From Hydractinia symbiolongicarpus (taxonomy: Eukaryota > Cnidaria > Hydrozoa > Anthoathecata > Hydractiniidae): a stretch of DNA of 64,000 nucleotides. The notes under the pieces are model-generated. The model was given only the letters and a program-made list of their open reading frames with translations, was not told the DNA's origin and did no database searches. The stretch is from NCBI RefSeq assembly GCF_029227915.1, contig NC_079876.1, positions 29,733,828 through 29,797,827 on the forward strand, read 5' to 3'. Below are positions 25,029-36,745 of the stretch, one piece after another (position 1 is the stretch's first letter; each line of letters begins with the position of its first letter). Made by a program: the position numbers and the translations under genes.

Positions 25029-25398
25029 TGAAATTTCAGGTTAATATGGTTACTTGAAGCTGTAAAAAGTACTGGCAATGAACCTTAGTATTCTAAATCG
25101 CGCAAGAGCATTAACATCTGTCGACCTTCTTATTTCTTTAATAATTTTCCGTTTTGATAATTCAACAAATTGACTGGAACTGCAAAAGGGATGACAATAT
25201 TTGGGACTTTGAATTTGAAATTTTGAGATATGTAAGGAATAATTGCGCATTGTGGAATAACGGCTGGTACAACTATTACAGATATTCTATTTCTCCAAGT
25301 TCGATACTTCGCCACGACGTGTCATGGCAAACACATTTCCACGTTTAAATTCTCCAAGCATCTTCCAATCAATTTATCACACAGGTTAACCCAGCTAA

Positions 25399-25481
25399 TA
25401 CCAGAGGTGGTGTTCGAGCCCACGCGGACAGTCATCCATTGGAACTAAAGTGCAGCGCCTTAACCACTCGGCCACCCTGGT
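25399..25481 (-). pseudogene. tRNA-Leu body with UUA anticodon
   Basis: Loop CTTTAGT gives anticodon UUA, which would read the stop codon UAA. Acceptor and D stems are intact; the anticodon stem has two mismatches and the T stem one, with an altered B box. Confidence 0.6.
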
Positions 25482-25852
25482 TGAAATTTCAGGTTAATAA
25501 CGTTACATGAACTTTGAAAATGTACTGGCAATGAACCCTAATACTCTAAATCGTGTAAGAGTATTAACAACTGTCGATCTTCTTATTTCCTTAATAATTT
25601 GCCTTTTTGATACTTCAACAAACTGACTGGAACTGCAAAAAAGTATGGTAATATTTGGGATTTTGAGTTTGAAATTTTGAGATATGGAAGGAATAATTGC
25701 GCATTGTGAAATAACGGCTGGTACAACTATTGCAGCTATTCTATTTCTCCAGGTTCGATACTTCGCCACGACGTGTCATGGCAAACACATTTCCACGTTT
25801 AAATTCTTCAAGCATCCTTCAATCATCTTATCACACAGGTTAACTCAGCTAA

Positions 25853-25920
25853 TACCAGAGGTGGGGTTCAAACCCACGCGGACAATCAGCCAATGGAACT
25901 AAAGTGCAACGCCTTAACCA
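25853..25920 (-). pseudogene. Truncated tRNA-Leu body with UUA anticodon
   Basis: Acceptor 5' strand and part of the D arm are replaced by a short repeat of the motif AACGCCTTAA. The anticodon is UUA as in 25399. Confidence 0.7.
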
Positions 25921-26291
25921 ACGCCTTAAAGGTTAATAACGTTACTTGAACTTAGAAAAAGTACTAGCAATGATCCCTAATACTCTAAATCGTGTAAGAG
26001 CATTAACATCTGTCGATCTTCTTATTTCTTTAATAATTTTCCTTTTTGATACTTCAACAAACTGACTGGAACTGCAAAAAAGTATGGTAATATTTCGGAT
26101 CTTGAGTTTGAAAATTTGAGATATGGAAGGAATAATTGCGCATTGTGAAATAACGGCTGCTACAATTATTGCAGCTATTCTATTGCTCCAGGTTCGATAC
26201 TTCGCCACAACGTGTCATGGCAGACACATTTCCACGTTAAAATTCTCATAGCATCCTTCAATCATCTTATCACCCAGATTAACCTAGCTAA

Positions 26292-26375
26292 TACCAGAGG
26301 TGGGGTTCGAATCCACTCAAACAATTGTCCATTCGGAACTTAAGTCCAACGCTCTAACCACTCGGCCACCCTGGT
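26292..26375 (-). pseudogene. tRNA-Leu(UAA), 84-bp P type
   Basis: An extra base interrupts the anticodon stem 3' strand; the T stem has an A-C mismatch and the variable arm is weakened. First of the P-type copies (28489, 30306, 32120, 33934, 36208, 39840). Confidence 0.7.
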
Positions 26376-26746
26376 TGAAATTTCAGGTTAATAAGGTTAC
26401 CTGAACTTGGAAAAGGTACTGGCAATGAACCTTAGTATTCTGAATTGTGTAGGAGCATTGACATCTGCCGACCTTCCTATTTCTTTAATAATTTGCTGCT
26501 TTGATAATTCATTAAATTGATTGGAACTGCCAAAAGGGATGGTAATCTTGGAGATTTTGAATTTGCAATTTGGTGACATGGAAGGAATAATTGCGCATCG
26601 TTAAATAATGGCTGGTAGAATTATTGTAGCTATTCTGTTTCTCCATGTTTGATACTTCGCCCCAAGGTTTCATGGCAAACACATTTCCACAGTTAAACTC
26701 TCCAAGCATTCCTCAATCTTCTTATCACACAGGTTAAGCTAGCTAA

Positions 26747-26829
26747 TACCAGAGGTGGGGTTCGAACCCACGCGGACAATTGTCCAATGGAACTTAAGTC
26801 CATCGCCTGAACCACTCGGCCACCAAAGT
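26747..26829 (-). pseudogene. tRNA-Leu(UAA), Q type, acceptor broken
   Basis: The acceptor 5' strand reads ACTTTGG and cannot pair. The anticodon stem carries a compensated A27-U43 pair, and B box and variable arm are intact. Confidence 0.75.
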
Positions 26830-27200
26830 TGAAATTTCAGGTTAATAACGGTGCTTGAACATAGAAACAGTACTGGCAATGAACCTTAATACTCTAAATC
26901 GTGTAAGAGCATTAACATCTGTCGATTTTGTTATTTTTTTAAGACTTTGCCGTTTTGATAATTCAACAACTTGACTGGAACTGCAAAAAAGTATCGTAAT
27001 ATTTAGGATTATAAGTTTGAGATTTTGAGATGTGGAAGAAATAATTGCGCATTGTGAAATAACGGCTGGTACAACTATTACAGATATTCTATTTCTCCAG
27101 GTTCGATACTTCGCCACAACGTGTCATGGCAAACACATTTCCACGTTTAAATTCTGAAAGTATCTTTTAATCAATTTATCACACAGGTTAACCCAGCTAA

Positions 27201-27283
27201 TACCAGAGGTGGGGTTCGAACCCACGCGGACAATCTTCCATTGGAACTAAAGTGCAACGCTTTAACCACTCAGCCAACCTGGT
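27201..27283 (-). tRNA. tRNA-Leu body with UUA (ochre-reading) anticodon
   Basis: Loop CTTTAGT. The D stem is GCT/AGC, a compensated double change from GCC/GGC; the T arm is perfect and A73 is present. Mismatches are at 7-66 (U-C) and in the anticodon stem (C-C), and the variable arm is shortened. If charged through the Leu body it could insert Leu at UAA. Confidence 0.65.
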
Positions 27284-27654
27284 TGAAATTTCAGGGTTAT
27301 AACGTTACTTGAATTTAGAAAAAGTACTGGCAATGAACCCTAATACTCTATATCGTGTAAGAGTATTAACATCTGTCGATCTTCTTATTTCCTTAATAAT
27401 TTGCCTTTTTGAAACTTCAACAAACTGACTGGAACTGCAAAAAAGTATGGTAATATTTGGGATTTTGTGTTTGAAATTTTGAGATATGTAAGGAATAATT
27501 GCGCATTTTGGAATAACGGCTGGTACAAGTATTGCAGTTATTCTATTTCTCCAGGTTCGATACTTGGCGATAACGTTTCATGGCAAACATATTTCCACGG
27601 TTAAATTCTCCAAGCATCCTTTAATCATCTTATCACACAGGTTAGCCTAGCTAA

Positions 27655-27737
27655 TACCAGAGGTGGGGTTCGAACCCACGCGGACAATTGTCCATTGGAA
27701 CTTAAGTCCAACGCCTTAACCACTCGTCCACCCTGGT
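27655..27737 (-). tRNA. tRNA-Leu(UAA), near-canonical
   Basis: All stems pair except one A-G mismatch in the D stem. A73, B box and the GGAC/GTCC variable arm are intact. Twin at 29852. Confidence 0.85.
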
Positions 27738-28238
27738 TGAAATTTCAGGTTAATAAGGTTACTTGAAATTGGAAAAAGTACGGGAAATGAACCTTAGTAT
27801 TCTAAATCGCCCAAGGGCACTACAATTTGACGACCTTCAGATTTTTCAATAGTTTGGCATTTTGTAGTTCAACAAAATGAATATAGCTGCAAAAAGGGAT
27901 GGTAATGTTTGTGATTTTGAGTATGAAATTTTGAGATATGGAAGACATCATTGCACATCATGAATTAACAGCTTGTAGAATTATTGGGGCTATTCCATTT
28001 CACCATGTGCGACACTTCACCACGTAAAGGGATGGTAATATTTGGGATTTTGAGTATGAAATTTTGACATATCGAAGGAATAATTGCGCATCTTGAAATA
28101 ACGGCTTGTAGAATTATTGGTGCTATTCCATTTCACCATGTGCAATACTTCACCACAACGTCTCATGTTGAGACATTTCCACGGTTTAACTCTCCAACCA
28201 TACCTCAATCTTCTTATCACACAGGTTAGCCTAGCTAA

Positions 28239-28258
28239 TACTAGAGGTGGGGTTTGGA
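28239..28258 (-). pseudogene. Class C tRNA-Leu 3' stub
   Basis: Same truncation and following 22-bp spacer duplication as 23826, so the two come from one event. Confidence 0.75.
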
Positions 28259-28488
28259 GCATGGTAATTTTTGGGAAAGCATGGTAATTTTTGGGATTTA
28301 GAGTTTGAAATCTTGAGGTCTGGAAGGAATAATTGCACATTGTGAAACAACGGCTGGTACAACTATTACAGATATTCTATTTCTCCAGGTTCGATACTTC
28401 GCCACAACGTGTCATGGCAGACACATTTTCACAGTTAAACTCTCCAAGCATTCCTCAATCTTCTTATCACACAGGTTAACCCAGCTAA

Positions 28489-28572
28489 TACCAGAGGTGG
28501 GGTTCGAATCCACTCAAACAATTGTCCATTCGGAACTTAAGTCCAACGCTTTAACCACTCGGCCACCCTGGT
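28489..28572 (-). pseudogene. tRNA-Leu(UAA), P type
   Basis: 84 bp with the anticodon-stem insertion; the D-stem lesion differs from 26292. Confidence 0.7.
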
Positions 28573-28943
28573 TGAAATTTCAGGTTAATAAGGTTACCTG
28601 AACTTGGAAAAGGTACTGGCAATGAACCTTAGTATTCTAAATTGTGTAGGAGCATTGACATCTGCCGACCTTCCTATTTCTTTAATAATTTGCTGCTTTG
28701 ATAATTCATTAAATTGATTGGAACTGCCAAAAGGGATGGTAATCTTTGAGATTTTGAATTTGCAATTTGGTGACATGGAAGGAATAATTGCGCATCGTTA
28801 AATAATGGCTGGTAGAATTATTGTAGCTATTCTGTTTCTCCATGTTTGATACTTCGCCCTAAGGTTTCATGGCAAACACATTTCCACAGTTAAACTCTCC
28901 AAGCATTTCTCAATCTTCTTATCACACAGGTTAAGCTAGCTAA

Positions 28944-29026
28944 TACCAGAGGTGGGGTTCGAACCCACGCGGACAATTGTCCAATGGAACTTAAGTCCAT
29001 CGCCTGAACCACTCGGCCACCAAAGT
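28944..29026 (-). pseudogene. tRNA-Leu(UAA), Q type, acceptor broken
   Basis: Twin of 26747. Confidence 0.75.
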
Positions 29027-29397
29027 TGAAATTTCAGGTTAATAACGGTGCTTGAACATAGAAACAGTACTGGCAATGAACCTTAATACTCTAAATCGTG
29101 TAAGAGCATTAACATCTGTCGATCTTGTTATTTTTTTAAGACTTTGCCGTTTTGATAATTCAACAACTTGACTGGAACTGCAAAAAAGTATCGTAATATT
29201 TAGGATTATAAGTTTGAGATTTTGAGATGTGGAAGAAATAATTGCGCATTGTGAAATAACGGCTGGTACAACTATTACAGATATTCTATTTCTCCAGGTT
29301 CGATACTTCGCCACAACGTGTCATGGCAAACACATTTCCACGTTTAAATTCTCAAAGTATCTTTTAATCAATTTATCACACAGGTTAACCCAGCTAA

Positions 29398-29480
29398 TAC
29401 CAGAGGTGGGGTTCGAACCCACGCGGACAATCTTCCATTGGAACTAAAGTGCAACGCTTTAACCACTCAGCCAACCTGGT
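29398..29480 (-). tRNA. tRNA-Leu body with UUA (ochre-reading) anticodon
   Basis: Same tRNA sequence as 27201, including the compensated D stem. Confidence 0.65.
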
Positions 29481-29851
29481 TGAAATTTCAGGGTTATAAC
29501 GTTACTTGAATTTAGAAAAAGTACTGGCAATGAACCCTAATACTCTAAATCGTGTAAGAGTATTAACATCTGTCGATCTTCTTATTTCCTTAATAATTTG
29601 CCTTTTTGAAACTTCAACAAACTGACTGGAACTGCAAAAAAGTATGGTAATATTTGGGATTTTGTGTTTGAAATTTTGAGATATGTAAGGAATAATTGCG
29701 CATTTTGGAATAACGGCTGGTACAAGTATTGCAGTTATTCTATTTCTCCAGGTTCGATACTTGGCGATAACGTTTCATGGCAAACATATTTCCACGGTTA
29801 AATTCTCCAAGCATCCTTTAATCATCTTATCACACAGGTTAGCCTAGCTAA

Positions 29852-29934
29852 TACCAGAGGTGGGGTTCGAACCCACGCGGACAATTGTCCATTGGAACTT
29901 AAGTCCAACGCCTTAACCACTCGTCCACCCTGGT
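29852..29934 (-). tRNA. tRNA-Leu(UAA), near-canonical
   Basis: Twin of 27655. Confidence 0.85.
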
Positions 29935-30305
29935 TGAAATTTCAGGTTAATAACGGTGCTTGAACATAGAAACAGTACTGGCAATGAACCTTAATACTCT
30001 AAATCGTGTAAGAGCATTAACATCTGTCGATCTTGTTATTTTTTTAAGATTTTGCCGTTTTGATAATTCAACATCTTGACTGGAACTGCAAAAAAGTATC
30101 GTAATATTTAGGATTATAAGTTTGATATTTTGAGATGTGGAAGGAATAATTGCGCATTGTGAAATAACGGCTGGTACAACTATTGCAGCTATTCTATTTC
30201 TCCAGGTTCGATACTTCGTCACAACGTGTCATGGCAAACACATTTCCACGTTTAAATTCTCCAAGCATCCTTCAATCATCTTATCACCCAGATTAAACTA
30301 GCTAA

Positions 30306-30389
30306 TACCAGAGGTGGGGTTCGAATCCACTCAAACAATTGTCCATTCGGAACTTAAGTCCAACGCCTTAACCACTCGGCCACCCTGGT
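30306..30389 (-). pseudogene. tRNA-Leu(UAA), P type
   Basis: D stem intact; anticodon-stem insertion and T-stem A-C mismatch remain. Confidence 0.7.
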
Positions 30390-30760
30390 TGAAATTTCAG
30401 GTTAATAAGGTTACCTGAATTCGGAAAAGGTACTGGCAATGAACCTTAGTATTCTAAATTGTGTAGGAGCATTGACATCTGCCGACCTTCCTATTTCTTT
30501 AATAATTTGCTGCTTTGATAATTCATTAAATTGATTGGAACTGCCAAAAGGGATGGTAATCTTTCAGATTTTGAATTTGCAATTTGGTGACATGGAAGGA
30601 ATAATTGCGCATCGTTAAATAATGGCTGGTAGAATTATTGTAGCTATTCTGTTTCTCCATGTTTGATACTTCGCCCCAACGTTTCATGGCAAACACATTT
30701 CCACGGTTAAACTCTCCAAGCATTCCTCAATCTTCTTATCACACAGGTTAAGCTAGCTAA

Positions 30761-30843
30761 TACCAGAGGTGGGGTTCGAACCCACGCGGACAATTGTCCA
30801 ATGGAACTTAAGTCCATCGCCTTAACCACTCGGCCACCAAAGT
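30761..30843 (-). pseudogene. tRNA-Leu(UAA), Q type, acceptor broken
   Basis: As 26747, but with the D stem fully paired. Confidence 0.75.
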
Positions 30844-31211
30844 TGAAATTTCAGGTTAATAAGGTTACTTGAATTTGAAAAAAGTACGGGAAATGAACCT
30901 TAGTATTCTAAATCGCCCAAGAGCATTACTATTTGAAGACCTTCAGATTTTTCAATAATTTGCCAATTTGATAACTCGACAAAATGAATGGAGCTGCAAA
31001 AAGGGATAGTAATATTTGGGATTTTGAGTTCGAAGTTTGGAGATATGGAAGGCATAATTCCGTATCGTGAAATAACGGCTTGTAGAATTATTTGTGCCAT
31101 TCCATTTCGCCATATGCGATAATTCACCACAACGTGTCATGTTAACGCATTTCCACGGTAAAATCTCCAAGTATCCTTCAATCATCTTATTACACAGGTT
31201 AACCCCGCTAA

Positions 31212-31294
31212 TGCCAGAGGTGGGGTTCGATCCCACGCGGACAATCATCCATTGGAAGTTAAGTCCAACGCCTTAACCAATGGGCCACCCTGGT
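31212..31294 (-). pseudogene. tRNA-Leu(UAA), R type
   Basis: A1-C72 mismatch, A box changed to TGGCCCATTGG, T loop ATCGAAC and C37. Both Pol III promoter boxes are altered. Confidence 0.7.
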
Positions 31295-31665
31295 TGTCAT
31301 TTCGGGTTAATAAGGTTACTTGAAGTTGGAAAAAGTACTGGCAATGAACCTTAGTATTCTAAATCGCGCAAGAGCATTAACATCTGTCGATTCTCTTATT
31401 TCTTTAATAACTTGCCGTTTTGATAATTCAACAAATTGACTGAAACTGCAAAAAAGTATGGTAATATTTGGGATTTTGAGTTGGAAATTTTGAGATATGG
31501 AAGGAATAATTGTGCATTGTGAAATAACGGCTGGTACAACTATTGCAGCTATTCTATTTCTCGAGGTTTGATACTTCGCCACAACGTGTCATGGCAAACA
31601 TATTTCCACGTTTAAATTCTCCAAGCATCCTTCAATCATCTTTTCACACAGGTTGACCCAGCTAA

Positions 31666-31748
31666 TACCAGAGGTGGGGTTCGAACCCACGCGGACATTC
31701 ATCCATTGGCACTGAAGTGCAACGCCTTAATCACTCGGCCACCCTGGT
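31666..31748 (-). tRNA. tRNA-Leu body with UCA (opal-reading) anticodon, S type
   Basis: Loop CTTCAGT gives UCA, which reads UGA. Acceptor, D and T stems pair and the B box is intact. The anticodon stem has two mismatches and the variable arm keeps three pairs. It lacks the 13-bp acceptor-plus-T branch of tRNA-Sec, so it is not a selenocysteine tRNA. Confidence 0.65.
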
Positions 31749-32119
31749 TGAAATTTCAGGTTAATAACGGTGCTTGAACATAGAAACAGTACTGGCAATG
31801 AACCTTAATACTCTAAATCGTGTAAGAGTATTAACATCTGTCGATCTTCTTATTTCCTTAATAATTTGCCTTTTTGATACTTCAACACACTGACTGGAAC
31901 TGCAAAAAAGTATGGTAATATTTGGGATTTTGAGTTTGAAATTTTGAGATATGGAAGGAATAATTGCGCATTGTGAAATAACGGCTGGTACAACTATTGC
32001 AGCTATTCTATTTCTCCAGGTTCGATACTTCGTCACAACGTGTCATGGCAAACACATTTCCACGTTTAAATTCTCCAAGCATCCTTCAATCATCTTATCA
32101 CCCAGATTAAACTAGCTAA

Positions 32120-32203
32120 TACCAGAGGTGGGGTTCGAATCCACTCAAACAATTGTCCATTCGGAACTTAAGTCCAACGCCTTAACCACTCGGCCACCCT
32201 GGT
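32120..32203 (-). pseudogene. tRNA-Leu(UAA), P type
   Basis: Unit 2 equivalent of 30306. Confidence 0.7.
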
Positions 32204-32574
32204 TGAAATTTCAGGTTAATAAGGTTACCTGAATTCGGAAAAGGTACTGGCAATGAACCTTAGTATTCTAAATTGTGTAGGAGCATTGACATCTGCCGAC
32301 CTTCCTATTTCTTTAATAATTTGCTGCTTTGATAATTCATTAAATTGATTGGAACTGCCAAAAGGGATGGTAATCTTTGAGATTTTGAATTTGCAATTTG
32401 GTGACATGGAAGGAATAATTGCGCATCGTTAAATAATGGCTGGTAGAATTATTGTGGCTATTCTGTTTCTCCATGTTTGATACTTCGCCCCAACGTTTCA
32501 TGGCAAACACATTTCCACGGTTAAACTCTCCAAGCATTCCTCAATCTTCTTATCACACAGGTTAAGCTAGCTAA

Positions 32575-32657
32575 TACCAGAGGTGGGGTTCGAACCCACG
32601 CGGACAATTGTCCAATGGAACTTAAGTCCATCGCCTTAACCACTCGGCCACCAAAGT
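32575..32657 (-). pseudogene. tRNA-Leu(UAA), Q type, acceptor broken
   Basis: Unit 2 equivalent of 30761. Confidence 0.75.
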
Positions 32658-33025
32658 TGAAATTTCAGGTTAATAAGGTTACTTGAATTTGAAAAAAGTA
32701 CGGGAAATGAACCTTAGTATTCTAAATCGCCCAAGAGCATTACTATTTGAAGACCTTCAGATTTTTCAATAATTTGCCAATTTGATAACTCGACAAAATG
32801 AATGGAGCTGCAAAAAGGGATAGTAATATTTGGGATTTTGAGTTCGAAATTTGGAGATATGGAAGGCATAATTCCGTATCGTGAAATAACGGCTTGTAGA
32901 ATTATTTGTGCCATTCCATTTCGCCATATGCGATAATTCACCACAACGTGTCATGTTAACGCATTTCCACGTTAAAATCTCCAAGTATCCTTCAATCATC
33001 TTATTACACAGGTTAACCCCGCTAA

Positions 33026-33108
33026 TGCCAGAGGTGGGGTTCGATCCCACGCGGACAATCATCCATTGGAAGTTAAGTCCAACGCCTTAACCAATGGGCC
33101 ACCCTGGT
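33026..33108 (-). pseudogene. tRNA-Leu(UAA), R type
   Basis: Unit 2 equivalent of 31212. Confidence 0.7.
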
Positions 33109-33479
33109 TGTCATTTCGGGTTAATAAGGTTACTTGAAGTTGGAAAAAGTACTGGCAATGAACCTTAGTATTCTAAATCGCGCAAGAGCATTAACATCTG
33201 TCGATTCTCTTATTTCTTTAATAACTTGCCGTTTTGATAATTCAACAAATTGACTGAAACTGCAAAAAAGTATGGTAATATTTGGGATTTTGAGTTGGAA
33301 ATTTTGAGATATGGAAGGAATAATTGTGCATTGTGAAATAACGGCTGGTACAACTATTGCAGCTATTCTATTTCTCGAGGTTTGATACTTCGCCACAACG
33401 TGTCATGGCAAACATATTTCCACGTTTAAATTCTCCAAGCATCCTTCAATCATCTTTTCACACAGGTTGACCCAGCTAA

Positions 33480-33562
33480 TACCAGAGGTGGGGTTCGAAC
33501 CCACGCGGACATTCATCCATTGGCACTGAAGTGCAACGCCTTAATCACTCGGCCACCCTGGT
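33480..33562 (-). tRNA. tRNA-Leu body with UCA anticodon, S type
   Basis: Unit 2 equivalent of 31666. Confidence 0.65.
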
Positions 33563-33933
33563 TGAAATTTCAGGTTAATAACGGTGCTTGAACATAGAAA
33601 CAGTACTGGCAATGAACCTTAATACTCTAAATCGTGTAAGAGTATTAACATCTGTCGATCTTCTTATTTCCTTAATAATTTGCCTTTTTGATACTTCAAC
33701 AAACTGACTGGAACTGCAAAAAAGTATGGTAATATTTGGGATTTTGAGCTTGAAATTTTGAGATATGGAAGGAATAATTGCGCATTGTGAAATAACGGCT
33801 GGTACAACTATTGCAGCTATTCTATTTCTCCGGGTTCGATACTTCGCCACAACGTGTCATTGCAAACACTATTCCACGTTAAAATTCTCCAAGCATCCTT
33901 CAATCATCTTATCACCCAGATTAACCTAGCTAA

Positions 33934-34017
33934 TACCAGAGGTGGGGTTCGAATCCACTCAAACAATTGTCCATTCGGAACTTAAGTCCAACGCCTTAAC
34001 CACTCGGCCACCCTGGT
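33934..34017 (-). pseudogene. tRNA-Leu(UAA), P type
   Basis: Unit 3 equivalent of 30306. Confidence 0.7.
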
Positions 34018-34388
34018 TGAAATTTCAGGTTAATAAGGTCACCTGAACTTGGAAAAGGTACTGGCAATGAACCTTAGTATTCTAAATTGTGTAGGAGCAT
34101 TGCCATCTGCCGACCTTCCTATTTCTTTAATAATTTGCTGCTTTGATAATTCATTAAATTGATTGGAACTGCCAAAAGGGATGGTAATCTTTCAGATTTT
34201 GAATTTGCAATTTGGTGACATGGAAGGAATAATTGCGCATCGTTAAATAATGGCTGGTAGAATTATTGTAGCTATTCTGTTTCTCCATGTTTGATACTTC
34301 GCCCCAACGTTTCATGGCAAACACATTTCCACGGTTAAACTCTCCAAGCATTCCTCAATCTTCTTATCACACAGGTTAACCCAGCTAA

Positions 34389-34471
34389 TACCAGAGGTGG
34401 GGTTCGAACCGACGCGGACAATTGTCCATTGGAACTTAAGTCCATTGCCTTAACCACTCGGCCACCAAAGT
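34389..34471 (-). pseudogene. tRNA-Leu(UAA), Q type, acceptor broken
   Basis: The acceptor cannot pair, and here position 43 is A so the 27-43 compensation is absent. One T-stem base is also changed. Confidence 0.7.
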
Positions 34472-34839
34472 TGAAATTTCAGGTTAATAAGGTTACTTGA
34501 ATTTGAAAAAAGTACGGGAAATGAACCTTAGTATTCTAAATCGCCCAAGAGCATTACTATTTGAAGACCTTCAAATTTTTCAATAATTTGCCAATTTGAT
34601 AACTCGACAAAATGAATGGAGCTGCAAAAAGGGATAGTAATATTTGGGATTTTGAGTTCGAAATTTGGAGATATGGAAGGCATAATTCTGCATCGTGAAA
34701 TAACGGCTTGTAGAATTATTTGTGCCATTCCATTTCGCCATATGCGATAATTCACCACAACGTGTCATGTTAACGCATTTCCACGTTAAAATCTCCAAGT
34801 ATCCTTCAATCATCTTATTACACAGGTTAACCCCGCTAA

Positions 34840-34928
34840 TGCCAGAGGTGGGGTTCGATTTCGATCCCACGCGGACAATCATCCATTGGAAGTTAAGTCC
34901 AACGCCTTAACCAATGGGCCACCCTGGT
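34840..34928 (-). pseudogene. R-type tRNA-Leu with 6-bp T-arm duplication
   Basis: 89 bp. A 6-bp tandem duplication (TTCGAT repeated) sits in the T loop and splits the B box. Confidence 0.85.
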
Positions 34929-35299
34929 TGACATTTCAGGTTAATAAGGTTACTTGAAGTTGGAAAAAGTACTGGAAATGCACCTTAGTATTCTAAATCG
35001 CGCAAGAGCATTAACATCTGTCGATTCTCTTATTTCTTTAATAACTTGCCGTTTTGATAATTCAACAAATTGACTGAAACTGCAAAAAAGTATGGTAATA
35101 TTTGGGATTTTGAGTTTGAAATTTTGAGATATGGAAGGAATAATTGTGCATTGTGAAATAACGGCTGGTACAACTATTGCAGCTATTCTATTTCTCGAGG
35201 TTTGATACTTCGCCACAACGTGTCATGGCAAACATATTTCCACGTTTAAATTCTTTAAGCATCCTTCAATCATCTTATCACACAGGTTAACCCAGCTAA

Positions 35300-35382
35300 T
35301 ACCAGAGGTGGGGTTCGAACCCACGCGGACATTCATCCATTGGCACTGAAGTGCAACGCCTTAATCACTCGGCCACCCTGGT
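35300..35382 (-). tRNA. tRNA-Leu body with UCA anticodon, S type
   Basis: Unit 3 equivalent of 31666, with two anticodon-stem mismatches. Confidence 0.65.
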
Positions 35383-35753
35383 AGAAATTTCAGGTTAATA
35401 ACGGTGCTTGAACATAGAAACAGTACTGGCAATGAACCTTAATACTCTAAATCGTGTAAGAGTATTAACATCTGTCGATCTTCTTATTTCCTTAATAATT
35501 TGCCTTTTTGATACTTCAACAAACTGACTGGAACTGCAAAAAAGTATGGTAATATTTGGGATTTTGAGTTTGAAATTTTGAGATATGGAAGGAATAATTG
35601 CGCATTGTGAAATAACGGCTGGTACAACTATTGCAGCTATTCTATTTCTCCAGGTTCGATACTTCGCCACAACGTGTCATGGCAAACACATTTCCACGTT
35701 TAAATTCTCCAAGCATCCTTCAATCATCTTATCACACAGGTTAACCCAGCTAA

Positions 35754-35836
35754 TACCAGAGGTGGGGTTCGAACCCACGCGGACATTCATCCATTGGAAC
35801 TGAAGTGCAACGCCTTAATCACTCGGCCACCCTGGT
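35754..35836 (-). tRNA. tRNA-Leu body with UCA anticodon, best-paired copy
   Basis: Acceptor, D and T stems are intact, B box perfect and A73 present, with only one C-C mismatch in the anticodon stem. D-loop G19 is A. This is the extra monomer of the pentameric unit and the strongest opal-reading candidate. Confidence 0.7.
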
Positions 35837-36207
35837 TGAAATTTCAGGTTAATAACGGTGCTTGAACATAGAAACAGTACTGGCAATGAAACTTAATACT
35901 CTAAATCGTGTAAGAGTATTAACATCTGTCGATCTTCTTATTTCCTTTATAATTTGCCTTTTTGATACTTCAATAAACTGACTGGAACTGCAAAAAAGTA
36001 TGGTAATATTTGGGATTTTGAGTTTGCAATTTTGAGATATGGAAGGAATAATTGCGCATTGTGAAATAACGGCTGGTACAACTATTGCAGCTATTCTATT
36101 TCTCCAGGTTCGATACTTCGCCACAACGTGTCATTGCAAACACTATTCCACGTTAAAATTCTCCAAGCATCCTTCAATCATCTTATCACCCAGATTAACC
36201 TAGCTAA

Positions 36208-36291
36208 TACCAGAGGTGGGGTTCGAATCCACTCAAACAATTGTCCATTCGGAACTTAAGTCCAACGCCTTAACCACTCGGCCACCCTGGT
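36208..36291 (-). pseudogene. tRNA-Leu(UAA), P type
   Basis: Unit 4 equivalent of 30306. Confidence 0.7.
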
Positions 36292-36662
36292 TGAAATTTC
36301 AGGTTAATAAGGTCACCTGAACTTGGAAAAGGTACTGGCAATGAACCTTAGTATTCTAAATTGTGTAGGAGCATTGACATCTGCCGACCTTCCTATTTCT
36401 TTAATAATTTGATGCTTTGATAATTCGTTAAATTGATTGGAACTGCCAAAAGGGATGGTAATCTTTGAGATTTTGAATTTGCAATTTGGTGACATGGAAG
36501 GAATAATTGCGCATCGTTAAATAATGGCTGGTAGAATTATTGTAGCTATTCTGTTTCTCCATGTTTGATACTTCGCCCCAACGTTTCATGGCAAACACAT
36601 TTCCACGGTTAAACTCTCCAAGCATTCCTCAATCTTCTTATCACACAGGTTAAGCTAGCTAA

Positions 36663-36745
36663 TACCAGAGGTGGGGTTCGAACCGACGCGGACAATTGTC
36701 CATTGGAACTTAAGTCCATCGCCTTAACCACTCGGCCACCAAAGT
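36663..36745 (-). pseudogene. tRNA-Leu(UAA), Q type, acceptor broken
   Basis: Acceptor 5' strand ACTTTGG; an A27-A43 mismatch is present. Confidence 0.7.

Larger units (their letters stand above)
26292..30305. repeat. Two copies of a P-Q-UUA-canonical higher-order unit
   Basis: The tRNA order P (26292), Q (26747), UUA (27201), near-canonical (27655) recurs at 28489, 28944, 29398 and 29852, offset 2,197 bp. The first copy also holds a truncated class C stub region (27.9-28.3 kb) that matches 23.5-23.9 kb. Confidence 0.85.

Noticed and set aside
26142-26215. A second, plus-strand B box in the spacer (GGTTCGATACT)
   Set aside because: It resembles the B box by 7-8 bases, but no A box or cloverleaf lies upstream and the last positions do not match.
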